NCBI GenBank assembly: GCA_905178155.1
Contig: CAJINV010000014.1
Location: forward strand, 124,001-188,000
Reading direction: 5' to 3'
DNA: 64,000 nt
DNA from: Amoebophrya sp. A120
Lineage: Eukaryota; Sar; Dinophyceae; Syndiniales; Amoebophryaceae
The notes below the pieces were generated by a model that worked only from the letters and a program-made list of their open reading frames with translations, did no database searches and was not told where the DNA came from. The position numbers were made by a program, and so were the translations under genes. This document shows positions 32,501 through 44,500 of the stretch, piece by piece (position 1 is the stretch's first letter; each line of letters opens with the position of its first letter).

Positions 32501-35500
32501 CAGTTCTGGAAGGCTTCTGGCAGATGCAAGAGCGCGCGGCCCTGAGCCCGCCTTCGCTGCGACCGGAAGCGTTGCCTGGCGGCCGGGGCGGCGGCCGGTC
32601 CGAAGGGAGCAGCCTGGCGCGCCCCGGCGTGGCTCCGGGGCCGCCGGCGTTCTCTTTGGCCAAAAGCGAAAAGGGCTGCTTCCGCGGCCGCCGGGGGCCC
32701 CGGCCGGGCAGCCAAAGGGGCCCCCTTTTTCGCAAAAAAAAGCACCCCCAAAAAGCACCCCCCTTGGGAAGCCTTTCCCCCAGCTAAAACTGGAGAATTC
32801 CGCGCCCAAAAAAGCACCCCCCTAGAGCACCCCCCTGAGGGGCCCCCCGGCTTCGCCTTCGGACAGGAGCTCCTCCCGGTTTTCCCTTCTCGCCTTCTTT
32901 GTTTTATTGCCCCCATGCCCGCTATATTCCCAGGGCAAGCACGTCCTAAGACACCCACGGCCGCGGGCTTTTGGAAGAAAGAACGGTGGGCCGCCTCGTC
33001 TTCGCAGCCAATGCGGGCACAAGGCCGCGCGCTTTTGCATCTGCCAAAAACTTTGCAGAACAGGGGCGAGGCGTTCGGAGTGTCTTCGGCTACCGGACGG
33101 AGGCCGCATGCGCAAAACGCATCGCGCCGGCCCGCGCAACTGGTATCGTGGCCGGCCTTACCGGCGAACCCCGACAGGGGGGCAGCGCCTTCGGGAGCGC
33201 ATGTGGCCCGGCGCTGCCGGCAACCGGGCCGAGGCGGGGACACGGACTGGGCGGCTGCCCGTTTGCTCCTGCGGCTCTGGGTGGTTCTGCTGGTGGACGT
33301 AATGTCGCTGCTCTACATTCTTCGAGTTGCGCAACAGATTCAGGTGACAAAGTGGGAGCGTTCTGCGCTGCGACAGGACAAAAAATGGGACCCCGGAACG
33401 CTTTCGGCACAATAGCGCCGATTTTAAACGCGCGCCACCTTCGAACGCCTTCGGGCTGTTCTTTCATAGGCGCCTACTTTTGAACCGGAGCAGGGCTGCA
33501 GAGCCAATGCTGGGGTCGCTTCGGCTCGTACATGCGCAGGCGTGAGAACTAAAAACGACACACATGCCAGCGGCAGCGCATGGCGGGGCGGGCTCCGCAG
33601 GGGGGAAGTGCGAAATGGTTGGGGCCCACACACATCATCTATATTTCCCGGGAGCCCCGGGCCGGGGGGTGTTCGATTTTTGATGAACTTCCTTGATTTT
33701 CCTTGTCTAATTTGTATTGTCGTTCCTACAATACTACAAACGAGGGGGAGGGACGGTGTGCAGTACTATTGGAAAAATTCTGGCGGACGCGGGGTTGCAA
33801 GCTACTAGTAGGAATCCTGCTAGTAGAATCGTGCTAGCAGAAAAACGGCTACTAGTAGAAATCCTGCTAGTGTTTTTAGCGTAACAAAAAAGCGCGAGCG
33901 GTACTAGTGACAGGCGCCACTAGTGAAGGCGCCCACTAGTGGAGCCACTAGTGACAAAAAGCCCGATTTTGGGGAAAGCGAAAACACTAGTGAGAAAACC
34001 CGCCAAAGTGGGAAACTCGCTCGGAGGGACCGAAACGCGCGCTGCCCGGCCCCCGGGTGGCCTTCGGCCCTGCCTGCCGTGGTCTGGGCCCTTGGCCCTG
34101 GCTTAGATGCCTGGCGGTTCGCGTTTGGCTGCCCCAGGCTGAAGTCGCTCTGCATTCTGGCGCCCCTTCCCCTTCCACCTCTGTTGCGAGGGATCTGGCG
34201 TCAGTTTCCGCCTTTCCCCGCCGCCTGTGGCCCTGCAGGCCGGGCTTGGTCGCGTGCGCACTGCCGCCAGCGGGGGGCTCTTCGGCCGCGCCGGGGCTGC
34301 CTGATTTTGCTTTGTTTCGTCCTTGCTTTGGACTGTTGAACAGCGTGCTTTCGGTTCCTTTGCGGCCCGCCTCCTTCTTCTTTCGCTTCCAACGCTTTTT
34401 GCCGCGTCCCCGGCCGTGGGTTGGCTTTCACTTGGGCCTGCTTGCTCTTTTCTTTTGGTCTTTCTCGCTTCTAGCAAGAGCCATACATAGCGGCCCCTCT
34501 GCCTTTCCGCCGCGGCCCTCCCTGCTGTGCTTTTTTTTTTATTGGTGATGGCCACGTTTCTATTTCTTGTCTTTCGGCCGTCGGCGCGCTCTTTTCGTCC
34601 TGCTTCGCGTGGCTATCCTTCCGAGCCTTCGCGAGAGGTCTGCGCACGCTCTCCGCCGGGCCTGTTTTTGGAGGCTTGGAAAGTGGCTGCGCTCTGTGCC
34701 CCATACCGTCCCTCGCGCCTAGCGGCCTTGACTCTGCCTGCGCTTCTTTCGCTCTCGCCAAGGGAGGAGGGCCGGGAGTGCCGCCGTTTCTCTTTTTCGC
34801 TTATCCCGCCAAGAAAGTTTCAGTATCTACCGGTGGTCACTGGTGGCCACACTCTTTTCCCCTCGCTCCCCCTTGCACCCCCTCGTCGCCGGGCCGGCGG
34901 GCGCGGAGCGACCGCCCGTTCTAGATACAAACGAGGGGGAGGGACGGTGTGCAGTTTCATATCGGTCGGAATACCCTCAAAAAGCGTGGCGTATTTGTGG
35001 TTGATTGCGTGTATAAATTGCAAAAGTATCGTACTCGTATACATGCATTCCTCAGCTGCATGAGAACTGGAATTTGTCATGCTGTTTTAGGTTAAGGTCA
35101 ATATTTGTCATGCATATATTGCAATTAGTACGAGTGCGATACTTTTGCACAGGATAAGGTGCGGAAAGCCGCCCTTGTTCCGGTCGAAGGCGTGGATCGG
35201 CCTCCTATGGAACGAAGCGTCAGGACCGAAATCGATAAAGTTTGTATAAAATGCATAAAATGCAATACCCAAACTAGTACCTGCATTGGAGGGCACGCAA
35301 GTGAGGGTAAGCGTAAGCCTGTTTGCGGTTGGAGGTAGAGCTGCTAAAGCAGCATGACAAAGGGCCCTGTCATTCCCCAAACCGCATGCAGTAGTGTATT
35401 TCGTAGTCTTAGGTACTAGTACCGAAATTTGATCTCTTGCGCCGGTTATACATAGGGACTCCAGCTGCCATGATCTGTTTTATGCACTACGAGTTATGTT

Positions 35501-38500
35501 TTCATCAACTTTGTCGAAGATTTCGGTCCTGAAACCCCCATGATACTTGTGGGTCGACAGATAGTCTGTGGCCACGTCGCTCCGGCTGATGGCACGCACG
35601 GAAGTTTCTAGCACATGCAGTTCCGCGAGGCCCGTATGGCGATCTCAAGTGTTACATTCTCAGCTGTTAGATGAATGTGCGATGCAAGAATGGCAAGAGT
35701 GAAAGGGGGGAGCTTGTGCGTCTTGCATGACAGATTTGGCACAGATTTAGACGCTGTTTAGCCCTCCGAGAATTTGCCATGCGAAGCAGCTTGGTCGTCT
35801 GGTGGCTCATGGTCATTTTGCATGACAAATAACGCAACAGTTCGTTGAGAATGTAACGCTTGAGAGCCCCATAGCCCGTCAGTCCACACCCTTCGGCGTC
35901 GAGGTCGACCTCTTCGCTGGTGCACGCGGACCCTACCTGATATGGGATTCTCAACTGTTTTTACATTCTCATACTGTTATACGAATTTGCAATGCAAAAA
36001 TAGAAAAAGTGAAAGGAGGAAGATTGCGCCTTTTGCATGACAGGTTTCGGACGGAATCTAGTGCTATTTAGCACGTCGAGATGTTGTCATGCGAAAAAGG
36101 CTTGATCGCGTGAAGAGTGATAGCGTTTTTGCATGACAAATTCATGTAACAATTAAGAATGTAAGAACGTTCTTTGAGAATGCCATACCTGATTGTAGAC
36201 GCCGGTGCTATTCTCCGGCGGCGTCGGTGTCAGCGCGTTGGGGTCCCACAAATACATCACGCTCCCGTTCGATGCGGCAGGAGCGGCGCTCACCTGCGTT
36301 GTCTCGCCCGCGCGGAGGTTGCTCTTGTTCGCGCGGCCGCCCGTCCGGGAAGTTGAAGTTGTCAGGCTCATGTCCGTGCGCAGCAAAGTCGTCCCGCCAC
36401 CCCCTCCCCCTGCCGAAAGCCCCGGCGGTGCGACAGTATTGTCCTCGTTTACTGTCTATGCATTGCAGACATGTCTGGGTCTGCTGGGAGATCGGGAGGA
36501 GAGTTTGTCATCCAAATTGTCCATGGCCCGCGAAGATGCCTATCATGCATGCGCTAGCTTGTTCGCAGCTTTCGCGAAGACTTGCTCATGCCTACTTATC
36601 CTGCATGAGATGAAGTGCCCTCCTTCGTCATGTGGCAAAATAAATCTGAGTGCTTTTGCTGCTCCTGCACTATCTACAGGTTTTTGTAGTCTGATCGACA
36701 GGTGTTACTTATATAATAGCATCCCGAATCTCATTCTTATCTTTCGCGACCCAGATAACATATTTGCAATGCATACTGTCTGGAACACCTCGTCGAATTG
36801 GTCCGTGTAATTTTGTATCAAATGTAAAAGTGTCTGGGTCTGGAAGAATACGAGATTTGTCGCGCACGTTTTGCATGAGCCATGATGTCTGTGATGCATA
36901 CCCTAGCAATACAGATTTTTTGAAGGCTTCTTGATGCCTATTCCGCATGACAAATGCCTTCTCAGCGTAGCAAAAATTGCACTCCCTTTGGTACTCATGC
37001 AATACAGATTTTTTTGGAATCCAAATGCAGCATCACAGGTTGCATTCTTCCAGACCCAGACATTTTTACATTTGATATTTTGAAACTTGTCCGCCATCAT
37101 TTGCTCTCGGGTCGCGTTGGTGGCCACGTCGTAGTTCTATGCATTGCAAAACAAGCATCGCACTCGTATAAATGCATCACAAATTATTTCCTCAGCGTGA
37201 GAAATAAAATTTGAAATGGGGATTTTGCTTAAGATCAAGATTAAGATTTGTAATGCATGATTGCAATACGTCGAGTACGATACTTTCGCACAGGATAAGA
37301 TCGATCCGTACACCACGACCTCTCGCAACTGCAAAACACGCGGCAGGTCCATATGAGAGTGCACCACTCCCCCTCCGCCTAATTTGTCATTCCAAACCCG
37401 GGATTCTAGTGCTTGTTCCCGGTGGCACTGTTTGCGTGACAGATTCCGGAAGGTGGTGCCCAAACAGTACTTCTACGCGAGGCACATGAAGAATTTCTGT
37501 GTCATGCACAGGCTCCATGTGTGCTGATGTTTGCATTGCTGTTCATGCAATACAAATGACGGGGAGGGGGACGAGTTGTGCACTCTCATAGTCCACGTTG
37601 GTCGCGCCGAAGTAGCTGACGGTGCTACTTTTGTTCACGCTACCGGAGGAGCTCATGAGGTCTATCCTCTCGGGGTTTACTATGGAAGCGTCAGGATTGA
37701 AATCGTCAAAGTTGAAATGAAGTTACTATCTATTATATTCATGCGAAAGTATTTGTATTGGTTTAGAGAGGGCAAACGAGAGGTGGCAGGGAGGTCAAAA
37801 AGAGGTCAAAAGAGGTCGACAGAGGTGGAGAGGTGGCGCGGGAGGTAATTCGAGAGGGTGGCCGAGAGGGGGCGCGAGTATAGCCCGCCGAACCGGTCAC
37901 CCTTTAGGGCCGCTAAGCGGCACGGAGGTGGCCGAGAGGTAAAAAAGAGGGCAAGCGAGAGGTGGACAGAGGTGCCGGGAGGTTGCGCGAATAAGGGGAG
38001 ACCTCTCGCGCACCCTCTGGGCTACCTCTCGGCCACCTTTGTAGACCTCTACCGGTGAGTATAGCCGGATTATTAGCAACACCTCTCGGAAGAGGTGAAA
38101 AAGAGGCTCTGCGAGAGGGGTAAAAAAACCCGAACCCGCCCGGCACAGGGCTGATTTTGTTGCGGCCCTTTCATGCAAAAGCCCGAACCCTCTCGCGCCA
38201 CCCTCTCGCGCACCCTCTCGCGCCACCCTCTTGCGCCACCCTCTCGCGCAAACAGTTTTACTTCCCCGGGGAATCAGGTGGGCAGGCGCGGGGTGGTGAT
38301 GAACAAAGAGCAGCGCCGGCCTCTGTCTGATTCTTTCGGCACGCACCTACGCCGGGGCGCCATCTATTCGCCCGCAAGGTTTACTGCAGCTGCCCCCTGC
38401 GCATAGGGCCTAAAGGCGCGGGAAGCGCGCAGGAGGCCCTGCGAGTTGACCTCGCGCAAAATGGCGCTCAAAGTTTCCTCGGTCCGTCACGCTGTGCCCA

Positions 38501-41500
38501 AAGCTTTTGTGTCGCGGCCCGATCCGCAAATAGTCAAACCCCAGCACAACAGCCTTGCGCTCCGGCGTTAGCCGGAGCATGGCTGGTAACTTGTAATGCA
38601 TGAAATCGATGGCAGTTGGAAGCCCAATTTTCAAGCGGCGCATGACAAATTTTCCCAGCACCGGATTCCATTTTGTCATGCTGTTTGGGTACAGACGCCT
38701 GCTTTTGTCATGCTACTTTAGCAGCTCTGTTTCAAACACTAAACAGGCTGACAGTTGTCAGCCTCCTTTGCCATCCCGGCAAGACAGGCACTTCATGCCT
38801 TGCATTTATTTTATGCATGGCAAATCATTTCAACTTTGACGATTTCAAACCTGACGCTTCCATATTTACCAGGGTGTCTTGGTTCTCCCGGACAACCTGC
38901 CGCTCCGTCTTCCCGTGCGGCAACTCGATGAAGACGTACTTGCCCAAGGCTGCGTATGAACTGTCAGGATTGAAATTAACAAAGTTGAAATAATTTGTGA
39001 TGCGTAAAATCTATACCAGTTAGACACCCACAGTTTCCAATCGGCGCATGACAAATTTTCCTGGCCTCTGAAGCAAGTCTGTCATGCTGTTTAGGGCAAG
39101 ATGGCTGCTCCCTGTCATGCTACTAAGCAGCCCAATTCTTGACCCTTACCAGCACTAGAATCTGCCTCCCTTGCGCCTTCAGCAATAGAGTCAGTCTTTG
39201 CGTCGCATTTTATGCATGGCAAATCATTTCAACTTTGTCGATTTCAACTCTGACACATCCATACTGCGTAGCAGTCCACGCGGATGCGGTAGTACTCGTC
39301 CCCCCCATTTGCCTCGTCCGGGTTTCGCGTCTCCAGCAGCTTCTCGTAGGGCTCGTCGTACACTTCGTCCTTAGCTTCGGCCTCCCTTTTCTCCTCGTCC
39401 TGTTTTGCCCACGTGACTGTCCACTGCAAATAGTTAGTCTTGGTCTGGAAATATCCAACGTTTGCCATGCACATTTTGCATGACCCATGATGTCTGTGAT
39501 GCATGCCCGAGGACCATCACAGACGTTTTGGGGACGCCTTGATGCCTATCCCGCATGAGAAATGGCCTCTCTTCGCAGCAAAAACTGGACCCCTCTTGCT
39601 GCTCACGCAATGCAGATTTTTTTGGAATCCAAAGACGGCATCACAAGTTGCACTCTTCCAGACCCAGACATACTTGCACTTGATAGTGACCAGATGGTCC
39701 TGGTTCTTTATATCCAGGCCTGGCATCGAGTACCCCTCCGTATGAAAGCCTCAGAATGGAAATCCTCAAAGTGGAAATGATTTGTGATGCATGAAATGCG
39801 ACGCAAAAAAGACTGTATTGCAGAGGACGCAATGGAGGCCGACTATTATCCTGCTAAGGTTGAAGAATTGGAGTGCTGCTTAGCACGACAGAAGGGCACC
39901 TCTTTGCCTCAGCCTGCATGACAGACACGTTTTAAGTGCCCGGGAAATTTGTCATGCGACGACTACAAATGCCGCTTCAGCTGGAGGCGTTTTTTTGCAT
40001 CACAAATTATTTCCACTTTGAGGATTTTCAACCTGAGGCTTTCATACTCCGCGCGCTTCGAGCCGCAGACGCTGTACTGTGGCGCTCTCAAGCGTTACGT
40101 TCTCAACGAAAAATACACGATCTGTTATATGCAAAAGACCGATCAGCCAATGCAGCAAGATCAACAAGCCACTTGGCATGAAAAAAAAACCTTGAAGCGC
40201 TAAACGGCATGGCACACTCTGTACTGCGGAACTCGCAAGCTAGTTTTGCATCACAAATTCATGTATTGCATTTCGTTGCGTTCCTTCCGAGAATTATCCA
40301 GAGCACACACCCAAGCGGCCCATTGGACCGCGCCTATTGGGGCTGGGTCAAGCAGGCCGTGCCCAGCTTCCGTAGCGGGGAGCGGCCCACTCCACCACCA
40401 CCTGGCCCCCAGGGCAAGACCCCCCAGAACCCCACCACCGGTGGTTGAATGGGGGGAACCGCGCCAGCGCCCCAGCCCCACTTGCCCCCATGGCGAAGAC
40501 AGAAACAAGCGAGGGAGCGTGGGAAGAAACGAAAACCCATACAAGGAAGTAAAACCCTGCTCTCCAGCACCGAGTCCGCAGTAGACAAGAAAAGAGCGCC
40601 AGCGAAAACCACCGTCTGAAGGAGAACCCGGAAGCACAAGCCTCCGCATAGCAAAGAGTTGCCGGCCCGACCATCCGGGTCAAAAATCACCGAGCGCCAC
40701 CTCCTCGCCAGAGAAAGCTAAAACCAAAGGTCGCAGTGACAACGTCGTGGCCCCGAAGAGAAACCCCCGGAACAAGCCCGAAGCCCGGAAACGTCCCCCC
40801 CTCCTAGCACGCTCTGAGAGAAAACGCCAAAGACGAAGCCGCCCTCTACGTAAGCAAGACATAGTCCAATGTGGCGGCAAGGCGTCACCATCTCCCGGCC
40901 TTGAGTATAGACGCGCTACGTACCAGTCCCCTCCCGGAACCTCCTATTTCCCCATCTAGGGAAGCAAGTCCAGCAAACCCCGCGGAACGCGGTGGCGAGG
41001 TGTCGGCGGCAGCACCCTGCCGACAGGGAGTGCCTTATCCACCACAAGCACAGACAACAACAGCAGAGGACTGCGAGGTAGTCGGCCACCCCCACGTCAA
41101 GCAAAACCTGGCTCCCTCCAGGAGCGGAACGCTAGCCAAATCCTCAGGACAAACCCAAATGAATCCAAGCAGCATGGGCAATCCTCCCCAACCGAAATTG
41201 AAACTCCCCTTCGTGGAGATGGCAAGAACCATAAACGTGGCAGCAAACTGCGCTCGAGGACAGCGAGAGAGATTGTGGCGAGCTCCACGACCCCGGGAAA
41301 GCTAGTTAAGTGCGAGACAGCAGAGAGAAAGGCAAATAGCGTTACACTAACAAGAACCTAATAGGGCGGCATGAATTCGCAGCCAGGCGTTATGTGGTCA
41401 GTTGCCAAAAGTGACACCAGACAAAACCAGTACCAGTAGCACCATCCCCCTCCGGCCGCCCCTCCGGCCGCCCCTCCGGCACCAGTACCAGTAGAGGAGT

Positions 41501-44500
41501 ACCCGCCCCTCCGGCCGCCGCAAGCGCTAAACAGCATGGCACACTCTGTACTGCGGAACTCGCAAGCTAGTCTTGCATCACAAATTCATGTAAATAAATT
41601 TCAGAGTGTAACGTTTGAGAGCGCCATATGTACTTGCCCTTCATTGTCGGGAGCTCGTTGTTATTCCAGGTTGTTTGGTTGTCCCACTCTCCCTATCAAA
41701 TGTAAAAATGTCTGGGTCTGGAAACTTGTGATGCTGTGTGGCGTATCATGAGGAGGCGACAATTGCTGGCTCAGCATGACAAGTCTCTGAGCTTCTAGGT
41801 GTTGCCTATTCTGCATGACACACTACGTTTCTGCATGACAGAAAAGTGGGGCTCTTTGGGAATGTGCATGACAGATTTAGGAGTCATGCCAGACAAGCAT
41901 GACAAACTTGCATTCTTCCAGACCCAGACATTTTTACATTTGATACTCCCACGTTCGTGTCCTGGAGAAATTCGCTTCGGAGCGTTATCCTGAGCAAAAA
42001 CGTCCCCACCAAAGAGTTGTAATTCTGATTTCTTGCAAATAAGAGAAAAACAGGAAGACTTGTAAAAATGCGCATCCCCATGAGAGCCATTTTTTCCAGT
42101 CGTGTTTTGGAATTTGTGATGCTGAAAATAGGATGAGGAGCTGGCTTTGTGATGCGGCTGTCCTTGCGAAACTGCACTACAATACAGAGGGGAACTTGTC
42201 ATGCGTGACTCCCAAAACTCCCGGGTTTGTGTTGCAGATTGCGCATCTTGACTATGGCGTGGGGACATTTTTCCTCACAATAAACGTGGTCCGCGTGCTC
42301 TCGTCGTCGCGAATGTCTTGCGGGTGCGGCATATGACAGTGCACAACTCCCCCTCCCCCTCATTTGTATAGCATGCACGGCAACGCAAGCATTAGCAAGA
42401 ATGCCGGTTTTGCATGACAAATTTGCACTGGAGTATACATAGTGCTATAATTTGGGCTACCACAACTTGCCATGCAAACAGTGTCAAGAGGCACAGGGCG
42501 GATTGGGTATTTTGCATGACAAATGAGGGGGAAGGGGAGTTGTGCACTGTCATACGGGAGGCCACACGCGTTTGCCTTCCAGCCGCCGGCCGCAAACGCC
42601 TGGCAGGGTCCCCCGCCTTTCCCTGGGGCATCGAAGTCGACGTCGGTCTTCACGCCCACGACGAGGTAGGCGTCTATGGGATTCCCAATTGTTACATTCT
42701 CAACCGTAGTTTACATGAATTTGTAATGCAAGAATGTCAGCAAAAAGAAAAAAGCAAGGCCGGAGCTTGCAGCACGTCTTGCATTACACAAATGCGGGGG
42801 CACAGATTTCTTCTATGCTGTTTAGCCCTTGATGCAAAATTTGTCATGCGAAGCAGCTTCGCCGTGCTGTGGATGCTGATGCTCATTTTGCATGACAAAT
42901 CCTGTAACAGTTGAGAATGTAACGTTTGAGAGTTCCATAGCGTCGTCTAGCTGGTCTGGGACGTCCACGTCCGCAAGATCTTCCAGATATGCACTGCGAT
43001 AGTTGTACTATCGTGCTCGTAGTCATCGTTATCATGCATTACAAATCTCCTTCTCAACCTATACCCGCACTACAAATTTCATTTTTCATGCTCAGGGAAG
43101 TATTTGTCATGCGATTTCTACTAAGTAGCTGCACGATGCTTTTGTCGATTTCATACCAGAGGGTCTGTCGCGATCGTTTCGCTCTTCTCGCCTCCGGCCG
43201 CGCTGCGACACTCACTCAGATCGGTCCATGTGAACAGGGAGGCGACGCCGCAGGCCTTGGGACTCAGCGTGACCAGGTATGCCGTGAAGATTATTAACGA
43301 TCCCCATCCAGTTTGTCATGCAAAACATGTAGCATCAAACTCTGCGCGTGTCATGCAAAATAAAGTGGATCATGGGGATGGTTAATTCCCAGGGAATACC
43401 AGGATCACCTCCACCACAATCATCGGAAAAGACTGAAGCTCCAGCTGCCACCACGCCCGGGGCATGCTGGTCTGAGAAAACGGACTTCCCGAGAACAAGG
43501 CCCCATCCAAGTAGGGGTACTCCGTGGAGTTAGGGCGGAAAAATCGGCAAATCGCATCATTTTTGACAGCGCACTTTTTGGGGGGGCAAAAAAATTGTGG
43601 CTGTTGGGGGTATCAGCACTGCTTTTTTTCCTGTTGGCCATGTAGCCGCTGGCGCCACTCTTCGTTGTCACGGTCCGCCATCCGACCCTCCCCTTTTTCC
43701 AATAGAACCGCAGTACTTTGTTGAAGTTGCACAGGCCTGCGGCTCTCCGGCGCGGGAAGCCGCGCCCCCTCTCCCGCATCCAATTCCGTACGCGCCCAGA
43801 CATCTTCTCGTCTCCCCTCTGCGGCCGGACGTTGAAAATGCGGACGCGCCAACAATCAAGTGCTTCCGGGGGGGGTGCCGAAGGGGGGGGGTAAGGGGGT
43901 CCGCTTGGGCTACCGTTGGGCTACCATTTTGGGACCTGCCAAATCAGCAGTTTCCAATGGGGATTTGGGGGTCGGCATAGGCTACCGAAAGGGTACCCGG
44001 AGGGGGTACCCGGAGGGGGTACCCGGAAGGGGTGTCCGAAGGGGGCAAAAATGCCCCCCCCTGACCACCCCCCTTGCCGGGCCTTCTTTTCCGGGCGACG
44101 GGCCTCGTCGAGCCCCGGTCACGGAGGCGGCCCGGCCACTGTTCGAAGAGCGGGCCCACGACACAGCGCCCGGCCATCTGGACGACAACGCACAGAGCGA
44201 AGGAGTTGTGGCATGCTTCTGGTCTTGGTGTTGCGACATTTCCAAAGCTCAGCTACCATGTTTCCTGTGGAAAAGATCAAGTGACATGCGAGGCGTGTCG
44301 GCTTCCAAGATGTTGCGCCCCCAACAAAAAAACTTTTTTTACCCCCCCAATAAGTGCGCTGGCAAAAATGATGCGATTTGCCGATTTTTCCGCCCTAATG
44401 GAGAAATAGCCCGGCTGTGTATGGGATTCTCAAGCATTGCAGTCAACATCTGTATGCATGAATTTGCGACGCAAGAATTATAAGCAAAAAGTGAAAGGAC

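Larger units (their letters stand above)
31555..34961. mobile_element. Introner IE-E in gene 3, inflated to 3.4 kb by nested elements
   Basis: 3,407 bp with the duplication TCGGT on both sides. Joins LFEGIPT to ENPWLYAEF. It holds a SINE-like copy (31631), a foldback element (31851) and a direct-repeat-framed insert (33735). Confidence 0.88.
26806..36456 (-). other. Gene 3, linker and second F5/8C-like Cys-rich module
   Basis: Strands read LWDPNALTPTPPENSTGVYN, VGSACTSEEVDLDAEGCGLT, AFDRNKGGFPHL, NPWLYAEFTHVAFVEYIDVY, QGQFALVAP, SCDCVPD, GCGAVVGVSTASRPPCSQDG, NGMHTCGTISPEMMATALK, VNCTPPVADAKWVWIILPSG and RQIRITELAAYG. The W-x-x-AEF start and the KWVWIILPSG...RITELAAYG end give an F5/8C-like frame with a Cys-rich insertion. 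Gene 4 has the same order. Confidence 0.7.

Noticed and set aside
32134-33243. 369-residue minus-strand frame
   Set aside because: It lies in the foldback element, where the inverted arms make long frames on both strands. I kept only the note that both arms encode a similar segment.
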